From assembly GCA_038277395.1 (NCBI GenBank), contig CM076196.1, positions 29,281,935-29,345,934 of the forward strand: 64,000 nucleotides of DNA, in the 5' to 3' direction. The position numbers and the translations under genes are program-made. The notes below the pieces were generated by a model. That model searched no databases. It saw only the letters and a list, made by a program, of their open reading frames with translations, and was not told the origin of the DNA. Shown in pieces: positions 56,130 to 64,000 of this stretch; position 1 is the stretch's first letter; each line of letters starts with the position of its first letter. Source of the stretch: Dryocosmus kuriphilus. Lineage: Eukaryota; Arthropoda; Insecta; Hymenoptera; Cynipidae.

Positions 56130-56569
56130 AGCATTTTCACTGTTCTAATTTCCCGCCTCCTCATCTGTATTGAATGGGTAAACCATATTTTTCCTTGAGC
56201 ATGTAATATAGTTTTATACCACATGTCACCGGATTTTAATGCTCTTTCTTCAATGTAATCCGTTCCATAACCTAAGTTCTTTTATTCACAAAAATGTAAT
56301 TTTTTACTTAAGTTCTTAGTCTCTCAAAATTTTTGGGAGGGACTAAGTTTTAATATTCATATTATGGTCATTATATATAATTTAGGGAAAAAATTGTAAT
56401 GTCTAATATTACTCTAAATTTTTGGTCATATATGATTGAGGCAAAGGATTGGACTCGTTCAACAATGTTTTCTGTTTATCTTCGACAGGTTTGTGTTTTC
56501 TTTTGGTCCTTTCATTTGTTTTTTGCTGTTAAATTCGTAACCCTTTTTTGTATTTTAGAATTTTTAGAC

Positions 56570-56603
56570 TTGAAGAAGGCCAACGTGATTTCGGCCGAAA
56601 CGT
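56570..56603 (+). ncRNA. Hammerhead-like motif, PLE-A2 forward copy
   Basis: TTGAAGA (56570-56576), hairpin with GGCC/GGCC, GAAACGT (56597-56603). The first core base is U instead of C. Confidence 0.45.
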
Positions 56604-56950
56604 TGTCAATAATAAATGGAGTTTTAATGGACTACTCAACATTTTCCTTCATTTTTTGGAAAATTGTTAATTATCATATGGTTTAATAATTCACGGTCAA
56701 AGGAAAAAGAAGAAGAAAAATTGGATTACTCCAATTTTTAACATTCAAAGTTAGAATGCACTTGTTTATAAAACACTGTTTAAATAATAAATAACAGTTG
56801 TCAACTTGCAAAGCATCGCAGTAGAAGGTCATCGAAAAGAGATACCTAGTTGATTCCGTTAACAAAAATTGAGCCTATTCATTGAAAAGGCACTAAACTG
56901 TGAATTTGTTTAAAAAATTGTTTAAACAATGACCAAAAAGCATATTTTCC

Positions 56951-57185
56951 TAACGTAGAATAATAGAGAAAAACCACATGAATCAAACAAGTGTAAGAAA
57001 TTTGGAATTTAGGAAAGATTTTTTTCTCCAGTGTTAGCGATAACATTTTGTTAATCAAATAAAGAAAACATTGTAGGTGAATACGTAACGTTAACCGCTA
57101 TACCTGGAGAAGAGCATAGTGTGACGTCACACGCGAAGATATCTAGCCTATGTGACATGAAAGTGGAGTCGGGCCAAATATTAAA
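56951..57185 (+). repeat. Host unit copy 2, right part
   Basis: Continues 41746: CGTAGAATAATAGAGAAAAACC, then GTTAGCGATAACA and ACGTAACGTTAACCGCTATACC. It matches the minus strand of 18545-18700; its last 90 bp match 4945-5045 (minus). Confidence 0.65.
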
Positions 57186-57599
57186 ATCGCACTATTGATA
57201 GTTTATAATTTTTGGAAGCTATAAGTAGACAAAATAAGATTATCGTAGGTTTTACTACAGAACTCAACTTTAGATCTTTTGTTTCAGAGCCAGTATTCTT
57301 AAAAATTAAAAATACCTCCTTGAAATTTCTTCTTTTGTTATTACATTCGTAGCTAAAGATCGAAGTTTCATTGAAAAGGAAATTATGATCTTCTTAGTGA
57401 GAATGCATAACCTTGCATCGTTTTTGAAATCATTTGTATGTTCTCTGATTCTATTGTTTATACGCATCGTCCTCAATTTGTTTGTCAGCCATGGTATTCT
57501 TTTCAAGTTTCGGTATTATGTCATTCAATTAGATTTTTTTAGATTTTTTGATGAAATTAATGATTTTGATCATTAATCAACGTTCGAAGAAAGTTTGTA
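57186..57599. other. Non-coding stretch
   Basis: AT-rich. A 66-codon minus-strand ORF (57506-57306) has no recognisable features and is not called. Confidence 0.4.
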
Positions 57600-57655
57600 G
57601 TATAAAACTGCTTCATCCAAATTAATCTAATCTGGGTCTGTTACGTACTATAACA

Positions 57656-58536
57656 ATGGGATACTTTGCCTACATCATCTCCAAGTATGGAAGCCGACCC
57701 AGATCTCATATTGGTGAGTGGACCACAAATTCAAAGAAACTAGTCTCTTTGAAAGAAGAACACAACTTATTAATTAGATTCAGGAAAGAATCCATTGTTC
57801 CAGCACATATTTTTAATTTAGCCAACAATTATAACTTAAATAATTCTCACTACAATGTTAGCAGGGAATTAGACAACGCAAAACTATATCAGAAACACAT
57901 TCTTAATTGTGAAATCCAAAATATCATCTCTCAAATCAAATATCTAGCAAATTTCACTCTGTTTCTAAAGCATATTCTCAGTTCCATAAACGAAGATTCT
58001 ATGTGCAAATTCTTTGAATCACAAGAGTTTATATTACGTAAATTGAAATTTAAAAAACGCTCAGATTGTATTACAAAGTTCGAATTTAGAAAACATAAAA
58101 TCAACCACGAGACTGATAAAATCAGCAATCGCAGACTAAAAAAGTGTTTCGAAAATCTCTCTAGCAAAATCATACCACCTGGCATTGCTGCCAACATATC
58201 ACTAGATGTAAAATTCGGAATCCCTTTCGAATCCAATAAACTACCTGACAATAGTATAATATCATCAGTTCATTGTATAAAATCACTTAAAAATCACACA
58301 CAACAAAACATCCGCAAAATGTAACAAAACTAATTATCAATCATAAAGAAAAAAGTAAATACCAAAACTTGGAACTCACAAAAAAAATCTTAAAATTCCA
58401 AGAAGCTAATAAAGGTTTATAATTCTTAAAATCTGATGAGGGTAATGTAACCTTTGCTGTCAACAAGATTGATTACATTACTGACATTGAAACAATGCTT
58501 ATCAAAAACACTTTTTCCATAGACAGCCACTCAATA
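57656..58536 (+). pseudogene. PLE-E protein, N-terminal region
   Basis: It starts MGYFAYIISKYGSRPRSHIG and continues LVSLKEEHNLLIRFRKES, RELDNAKLYQKHILN and FENLSSKIIPPGIAANISLDV. After a stop at 58322 it reads ELTKKILKFQEANKGL and KSDEGNVTFAVNKIDYI, the RT onset. It is colinear with PLE-B at 7005. The role of this region is unclear in the family; the stops make the copy non-functional. Confidence 0.8.
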
Positions 58537-58578
58537 TAATAATAACAATAATAGTTATTGTTATTATTATTATTATTA
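58537..58578. repeat. ATT/AAT microsatellite, 3' tail of the RTE
   Basis: TATAATAATAACAATAATAG and TTATTATTATTATTATTAT just beyond the RTE stop. RTE-clade elements characteristically end in short tandem repeats rather than poly-A. Confidence 0.75.
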
Positions 58579-59657
58579 TGGTGTAGCTATGCGAACTCGG
58601 AAGTTCATTGACTCAGCTACCCAGAACCGCCACGCATCTCTATCGTCTGCATCTTCCATCCATTTTAAATAATCATGTCCTAGCTCTTTTAGATTATCCC
58701 TTACGTTTTTCACCCATCTGTTTCTCGGTCTGCCTAGAGGTCTCTTGCTAATCGGTTTCCCTCTCAAAACTTGCGCCACTGTTCTTTCGTTGCCCATTCT
58801 TGCAACATGTCCCGCCTACCTTAATTTGCGCGCTTTCATTACTCTATTAATATTTACTGACCAGTAGAGTGCATGCAGCTCATCATTATGCAGTTTTCTC
58901 CATTCATCAGTCTCTTCGTCCCTCTTGGAACCATAGATTTTTGAAGTACTTTATTTTCGAATACTCTAAACCTGTTCTCCTCTCCTTTCGTCAGCGCCCT
59001 CGTTTCGAACGCGTACATGACGACCGGCATTATTATCGTTTTGTAAATTCTTACTTTGAAGTTTCTAGATAACGATCGCGATTATAGTAATGTATTTGTT
59101 GCATAGTAACACCCATTGCCAGCGTGCAGCCTGTTGATTTCCGTTTAAATGTTATTGTCGCTAGTTATAATAGTCCCAATGTATTAAAACTCATTAACGC
59201 TTTAAAATTTCATATTTCCGGCCATTAGTTCCCCCTCTTCATTGCTTTGTTATGATCTGTTGAAGATCAAATATTTTATCTTCGATTCGCTAACTTCTAC
59301 ACCTATTTCCTTGGCTTTTGTGATCAAGGTTTCCGCATTTTTAGCTACGGTTTCTTTATCATCCCGAGTAAGTCGAGATCATCCGCATATCCCAGAATTT
59401 GTATTATCCCATTGAGGGTAGCACTGGACGGATTTGTTTGTACTTCTCTGACCACGTATTCTAAAACTAAGTTGAAAAGGATGCATGAAAGCACATCGCC
59501 CTGTTTCAGGCCATCGCGGATCGAAAACTCTTCAGATAAACTTCCGTCTACGCGTATCCTACCCCTACTGCCGCTTAAGCAAACTTCGATAAGTCCAACC
59601 AATTTCCATGGTACACCCAAGAACTCCAGAATCCAGTACATTCGTGCTCGTATAATA

Positions 59658-60919
59658 CTACATGGAATGAGAAGTCCCGAACCTCACAAGGAAAAAATTA
59701 ATTTTTTACCTTAAAACCCTTTCTATTCTTCGGTGTACTCTCCATTTAACGTAATGCACTTATTCCAGCGGTCCTCCAACATTTCGATATCTTTCGAAAA
59801 AAATGATTTATCGAGACCTTCAAAATACGCCTCTGTTTCGGCCATGAATTCAGCATTCGACGAAAATTTCTTTCCCTGAAGAAACCTTTTCAAGTTTGGG
59901 AACAAATGGTAGTCGCTGGGGGCCAGACCTGGTGAATACGGAGGATGTTTAACCAATTGGTAGCGCAATTCGCTCAGTTTGGCCGTCGTTTTCATCGATG
60001 AATGTGCTGGTGCGTTGTTGTGCGGCCGTTTTTTTTTTAAATTTCTTCGTTTAAACGATCCAGTTGAGCAACGTAGTAGTCACCTGTGATGATTTTTCCC
60101 TTTTCCAAATATTCAATCATGATTATTCCTCTTGCATCCCAAAAAACACTTGCCATATCCCTCCCGGCCGACTGTTGCGTCTTTGGACGCTTCGGACGTC
60201 TGCTACCTGCTTCCAACCATTATGCAGACTGTCTGTTGGACTCAGTAGAATAATGAATCCAGGATTCGTCCATCGTCACGAATCGACGCAAAAAGTCCTT
60301 TTTGTTGGTTTGGAACAAGGCCAAATTACGCTCGGAATCTTCAACACGTTGCTGCTTCTGGTCCGGTATGAGCAAACGCGGCACCCATCTTGCGATCAGC
60401 TTTTTCATCCCCAAATGTTCATGCAAAATGTTGCTACCGCGTTCTATCAATATACCCACGGCCTCTGCTATTTCACGCAACTTCGCTTTCCGATCATTCA
60501 AAACGGTCAAATGGATTTTTTGATGTTTTCCGGTATGGTGACCTCAGAGGGCCGTCCACTGCGCTGAGCATCATCGGTGCTGGTAAGACCACGTTTCAAG
60601 TCCGCAAACCAGCGTTTTACGGTTGTAGTTGATGGTGCGAATGTTGGATAGCATTTATCTAACCACTCCTTGGCCTGGACGGTATTTTTTCCCATTAAAA
60701 AACAATGTTTTATTAAAACCCGACACTCGTCTCTTTCCATCGTTCGCGAGAAACCAAAGCTTGTCTGACAAAATTAGCTGTTATTCGAAAACTAATGCAC
60801 GCAATGTCACGTTGCTCAAGGTGGTGCTGTCTAAAGGCTGGTTCGCAACGAAAACATACATGGTCTAATCCTAGTGGCGACATCTCAGTGTGAGGCTCGG
60901 GACTTCTCATTCCATGTAG
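59658..60919 (-). mobile_element. mariner element 2, 1,262 bp
   Basis: The ends begin CTACATGGAATGAGAAGTCC on both sides (31 bp, one mismatch), with TA duplicated (59656-59657, 60920-60921). A different mariner family from element 1 by its ends. Confidence 0.9.
59723..60740 (-). pseudogene. mariner 2 transposase, frameshifted
   Basis: Minus strand: MERDECRVLIKHCFLMGKN (60740), VKRWFADLKRGLTST and GRPSEV. A frameshift near 60510 leads to RKAKLREIAEAVGI, GMKKLIARWVPRLL and TMDESWIHY (first Asp). Another frameshift and a run of T near 60030 blur the second Asp block, where HQHIH or HNNAPAHSS stands for the usual H-Q-D-N. SPGLAPSDYHLFPNL (third Asp) and MLEDRWNKCITLNGEYTEE close it. The family is DD34D mariner; dead here. 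Confidence 0.85.
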
Positions 60920-62890
60920 TAGAGTCGTAAGCTTTTTTGTAGTCGATAAATAGCTGATGTATTCCTTCATTAAATTCCCATTTCTTTTCTAAAAGTTGTC
61001 TAATTGTAGACATTTGATCACTTGTAGACCGTTTTCGGCGGAATCCACACTGGTAATCCCCAATCATTTGGGGACCTGTGCTCAGCAAAAGGCGTTAGTC
61101 TACTTAAGATTACATTGGCCAGGATCTTTTTGCACGAAGGCACAAGTGAAATTCCCCGATAATAATTGTCAAAGTTCGTTTTATCGCCTTTTTTAAAAAT
61201 GAGTATAATAATAAAGGTATTCCGTTCCTCCGGATTGCCTTCTGTTTTCCAGATTGCGCGTATTAATTTACAAATTTAGCTTGTGAGGCGAGGGCCCCCA
61301 TTTTTTATCAGTTCTGACAATAGGTCGTCAATGCCCGCGGCTTTGTTATTTTTTAACTTCTTTATGGCCATTTCTATTTCTTTATCATTAGGCTCATCAA
61401 CTAGTAGATCAGCAGTGTGGATTCACCGAAGTTAACTTCAACGGGGGCTTCGCGTAGGTTCAATAGCTTATCAAAATAGTTTTTCCATAAATTTAGTCTT
61501 TCTGTTGCATCAGCTACTAGATTGCCATTTCCGTCCCTCATTACTTCCGTTCTACTTTGAAAGCCTTTCCTTATAAAAGTGATTCCCTGTACATCTCACG
61601 CGGGTTATTTTGCTTATTATGCGCGTCAATTGCTAGAATTGAATTCTTTTCCCACTCCCTTTTCTTGGATCTGTAAAACCTATTTGTACTTTTACTAATC
61701 TCGAGATACTTTTTATGTATTTGGTCGCACTTATTTTGTAAACTAATTTCTTTGGCCTCCGTTCGCCTTTTAAACCATAGCTTGCACTATTCGTCGAACC
61801 ACGGTTTGCTTTTGGTCACTTTCTTTTAACCTGTAGTACTTTTTGCGGCTGTCTTTATCGCTTCTTTCATATTGCCGCACAGAGTTTCTGGGTCCTCCTC
61901 ACAATTATCGCTATCGTTTCCCTGTTTTTGAAGAGCATCGAAACTATTAGAAATCTTTACTTGATAATTCAATATTTCTGGTGGCATTTTAAACTTATCT
62001 ATATTGAAACGTACTGCTGGCTCTGGAGGGCTAGTTTTCTTATTTAAAGCTAGTCTAGATCTTAGTTTGACTATCACGAGAAAGTGGTCTGAATTTAAAT
62101 CCGCTTCCCTGTACGATCTTACATCGAGAATGTTTGTACAATGTCTTCTGTCAATTAAAACATGATCAATCTGATTGTGAGTGATACCATCTGGTGATGT
62201 TCAGGTGGCCTTATGTATATTTTTATGCTTGAAATATGTGCTTTTGGCAACGAGGTTCTTTGAAGCTGCAAAGTTTATTACTCTAGTCCCATTATCATTA
62301 CTGACGTCATGCAAAGTTTCTGACCCTATTGTAGGCCTATACGTCGGTTCTTTTCCAATTTTCGCGTTGAAGTCTCCCAATACTATTTTTGCGTCAAACT
62401 TCAAGAACTTGTAAAAACTTGTTCGAATGTTTCGTAAAAAAGATCTTTAGTATCTTCGTCTTTTCTCGGTAGGGCAGTGCACGTTAATTAGCACCTGTTT
62501 GCAGAAATTACCCTTTAGTACAATATATGATAACCGGTCGTAAATGAATTGCATTTCGATAACCGCTTGCGAAATTCTTTTATTAATAAGAAACCCGGTC
62601 CACAGTTTGCGCCTTTTAGCTCCCCCATAGTGAAGAGTGTAGTTATCCTTGGAGATTGATGCATACTCGCCAGGCCAGCATGTTTCTTGAAGTGCTATTA
62701 TATCAATATTGTATCTCGTTGCTATCGCCATGGGTTCGCTAAATCCGCCAGTATTTAGATTACGCGCGTTCAGAGTTCCCGCCTTAAGGTAGTTTATTGT
62801 AGTTGTTCGTTTTTGGAAGTTAGCCATGATAGTTAAGGATCCTGCTCCAATCGCAGGTGAGTCCTCCGTCCCAGGAGTGATAACCCCCAT

Positions 62891-63425
62891 ACCTCCCTAG
62901 GTCTAAGCATGGGAGCTTTCCGACTTTGACAAGGACCGTGTCAACTTGTCGTCAGATACACTACGGTTTCATCCTCGTATCCTAACGTCCCCCTGCAAGT
63001 CAGTGCACCACACTGGCATCAATACCACGTTAACGCTACAGGCGAATCATTTCACACATCCCTTGCGGGCAGTGTCATCGTTGTAGTATCCAATAGGGCA
63101 GCAGGATTTTCCCCTTACAAGATTTTTAATTTTGATTTAGGTAGTGTTTCTAGGTGGATACACGTTGCGCCTCGGCTTGGTAGTAACGACCTATTGCGTA
63201 TGGTCACGAAAGGGTGAATCCCCCCAAGCCATGGCCGTCGTGTACCTATTCTTTACCAATGTGGACTCACCACATCCACAACTGATTCCTATCGGCTTTC
63301 CGCGACGGCTTATTCTTGTATTCGCAGTTAACCTCAGAAGCTGTTCAACCTTAGGGGCCGTTCCTCTATCCGCAACCTGAGGACGCGCTGCATAGTGGTG
63401 ACAGGAACCCACCTAGCAGAACAAC
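62891..63425 (-). other. 5' untranslated region of the RTE
   Basis: GC-richer than its surroundings. On the minus strand it begins near GTGGGTTCCTGTCACCACTATG and contains GTTGCGGATAGAGGAACGGCC and GGGGGATTCACCC. The part 62838-63130 has a second copy at 8877-9155. It should hold the internal promoter of the LINE; no motif is assigned. Confidence 0.65.
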
Positions 63426-63434
63426 ACTCTATAT

Positions 63435-64000
63435 AAGAAGATTAAAACTAGTCTAGTATCAACTATTGAAGCTAAATGTAATGATATTGTTAAAAGGTGA
63501 AACAAAAGTCTTATATTAGCGATCAGGAGTCCTATCGTTTGATGTCTCGCGGTACAATTGTTGCTAAAACGTATGCTCATCCTAAAATTCATGAGCCTAA
63601 TCTAAAATGGAGGTTAATAGTGTCATCTATTAGCTCACCAACATATAACTTGGCTTCTTACCTGTCAAATTTGTTTAAACCGATCCAAAAACAAAATTTT
63701 TCTCATAAAGATAGTTGGTCACTCAAAGATAAATTGAAAAATGTGAAAGTACCCAAAAACCACTCTATGGTCTCATTGGATGTTGTATCGATGTACGACA
63801 ACATACCAATTGACTTAGCCATTGAATATGTTGATGAGATATTACAACAAAATCACAATCTAACTAGAGTTTCTAAAAATGAAATATTAGTTGCTATCAC
63901 AACAGTTTTTAATAACACCGTATTTTCGTTTAATCAAAAATTCTAGAAACAAACAACAGGATGCCGAGTCAGGTCATCTCTATCTCCTATCATATAGCTA
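63435..64000 (+). pseudogene. PLE-E reverse transcriptase, cut by window edge
   Basis: It resumes LYKKIKTSLVSTIEAKCNDIVKR with a TGA, then KTYAHPKIHEPNLKWRLIVSS, MVSLDVVSMYDNIPIDLAI (first catalytic Asp) and NHNLTRVSKNEILVAITT. A TAG at 63944-63946 (F-stop-K-Q-T-T-G) breaks it before GCRVRSSLSPI, where GCPMGSSLSP is expected. YVDD lies beyond the window. Confidence 0.85.

Larger units (their letters stand above)
52944..56751. mobile_element. PLE-A2: head-to-head inverted pair of Penelope-like copies
   Basis: A single perfect 12-bp duplication TAGAATGCACTT (52932-52943, 56752-56763) flanks both copies, so they arrived as one event. 52944 to about 54390 is the reverse 3' half and about 54412-56751 a longer forward copy. 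Both have lost the 5' end and face each other. Paired arms exceed 1.4 kb. Confidence 0.85.
50391..56951 (-). mobile_element. Transib-2 DNA transposon, with PLE-A2 in its right inverted end
   Basis: 50391-50720 is the inverse of 56951-56752 plus 52931-52830 (anchors TTTAGTGCCTTTTCAATGAATAGG, ATCAACTAGGTATCTCTTTTCG, CTCACGTAGTATTTAAAATCA). PLE-A2 splits the right end. Outer ends read TTAGGAAAATATG, not the CACWATG expected for Transib, so the true termini are uncertain. It carries one transposase pseudogene. Confidence 0.7.
58576..62890 (-). pseudogene. RTE endonuclease-reverse transcriptase, broken and interrupted
   Basis: Minus strand: MGVITPGTEDSPAIG start (62890), then the endonuclease LKAGTLNARNLN, DIIALQETCWPGEY (catalytic Glu), GTGFLINKR, KIVLGDFNAKIGKE (Asn/Asp pair) and NQIDHV, DHFLVIVKLRSRL. 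The RT fingers are YQCGFRRKRSTSDQMSTIRQLLEK and FIDYKKAYDS. The mariner interrupts here. The palm continues as RIRVDGSLSEEF, GLKQGDVLSCILFNLVLEYVV and ILGYADDLDLLG (catalytic YADD). The C-terminus is MGNERTVAQVLRGKPISKRPLGRPRNRW with WMEDADDRDAWR. Multiple frameshifts (about 62430, 62190, 61800, 59340). Confidence 0.85.
58537..63425 (-). mobile_element. RTE-type LINE inserted in PLE-E
   Basis: 5' region 63425-62891, single ORF with APE endonuclease and RT (62890-58576), 3' microsatellite. Flanks CACTCAATA (58528-58536) and CACTCTATA (63426-63434) match at 8 of 9 bases. A mariner (59658-60919) is inserted in the RT. RTE assignment rests on the single ORF, the microsatellite tail and the endonuclease type. 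Confidence 0.8.
57600..64000 (+). mobile_element. Penelope-like element, family E (3' cut by window edge), split by an RTE
   Basis: Coding text at 57656-58536 and 63435-64000 belongs to one PLE; the RTE at 58537-63425 lies between them with near-identical 9-bp flanks. Confidence 0.8.

Noticed and set aside
50391..56951. CACWATG-type Transib termini and 5-bp duplication
   Set aside because: I looked for them at the outer edges of the inverted repeats and found TTAGGAAAATATG instead; the real termini are not settled.
60064..60868. Plus-strand ORFs across mariner 2
   Set aside because: Antisense of the transposase, which shows HTH and DD34D motifs on the minus strand.

Overview
The window is eukaryotic, AT-rich and almost entirely mobile DNA. 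An arthropod, most likely an insect, is indicated by Penelope-like retroelements (PLEs), two mariners, two Transib/RAG1-like transposons, two LINEs and a 3-kb nuclear copy of mitochondrial DNA. That copy uses TGA for Trp and AGA/AGG for Ser and keeps the nad5-tRNA cluster-nad3-trnG-cox3 neighbourhood. Hymenoptera is my guess from the general look of the repeats, not a demonstrated fact. No intact host gene is present. The only likely host coding traces are two copies of a 49-nt signal-peptide exon and a broken SWIM/YqaJ gene, which may itself be of mobile origin.

Layout. 1-4900: a PLE (family F) interrupted by a 2.8-kb AT-rich foldback element with an 8-bp target duplication. 5408-17052: a SWIM/YqaJ gene split by PLE-B (6714-16735). 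PLE-B is itself split by a CAC-ended DNA transposon (7829-11592, holding an RTE 5' fragment), by PLE-C in reverse (12074-14652) and by a 214-bp in-frame insert. 17058-18016: PLE-D, flanked by long inverted arms. 18228-19160: a MITE and copy 1 of a host repeat unit with the signal-peptide exon. 19911-23371: Transib-1, hit by a mariner with an intact ORF. 23881-28505: a purine-skewed LINE. 28510-33930: a 322-bp satellite with higher-order structure. 34119-37195: the end of a foldback element abutting the numt. 38148-40711: a Tc1/mariner-like element with long inverted repeats, then a decayed tRNA-Met-like sequence. 41150-57185: copy 2 of the host unit, split by about 15 kb of insertions. These are a 7.8-kb DNA transposon of an unassigned family (41950-49752) and Transib-2 (50391-56951), each carrying a PLE-A copy. 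57600-64000: PLE-E split by an RTE-type LINE that holds a second mariner.

The insertions can be ordered because target duplications are visible at many junctions, and in several cases the interrupted reading frame closes exactly when the insert and one duplicate copy are removed. Three PLE insertions share 12-bp duplications. Hammerhead-ribozyme-like motifs occur in five PLE families. The most unusual object is the 41950-49752 transposon: 4-bp target duplication, about 0.8-kb inverted ends, an inverted copy of its own transposase 3' end on the left, and a roughly 996-bp tandem array of inverted end plus transposase start on the right.
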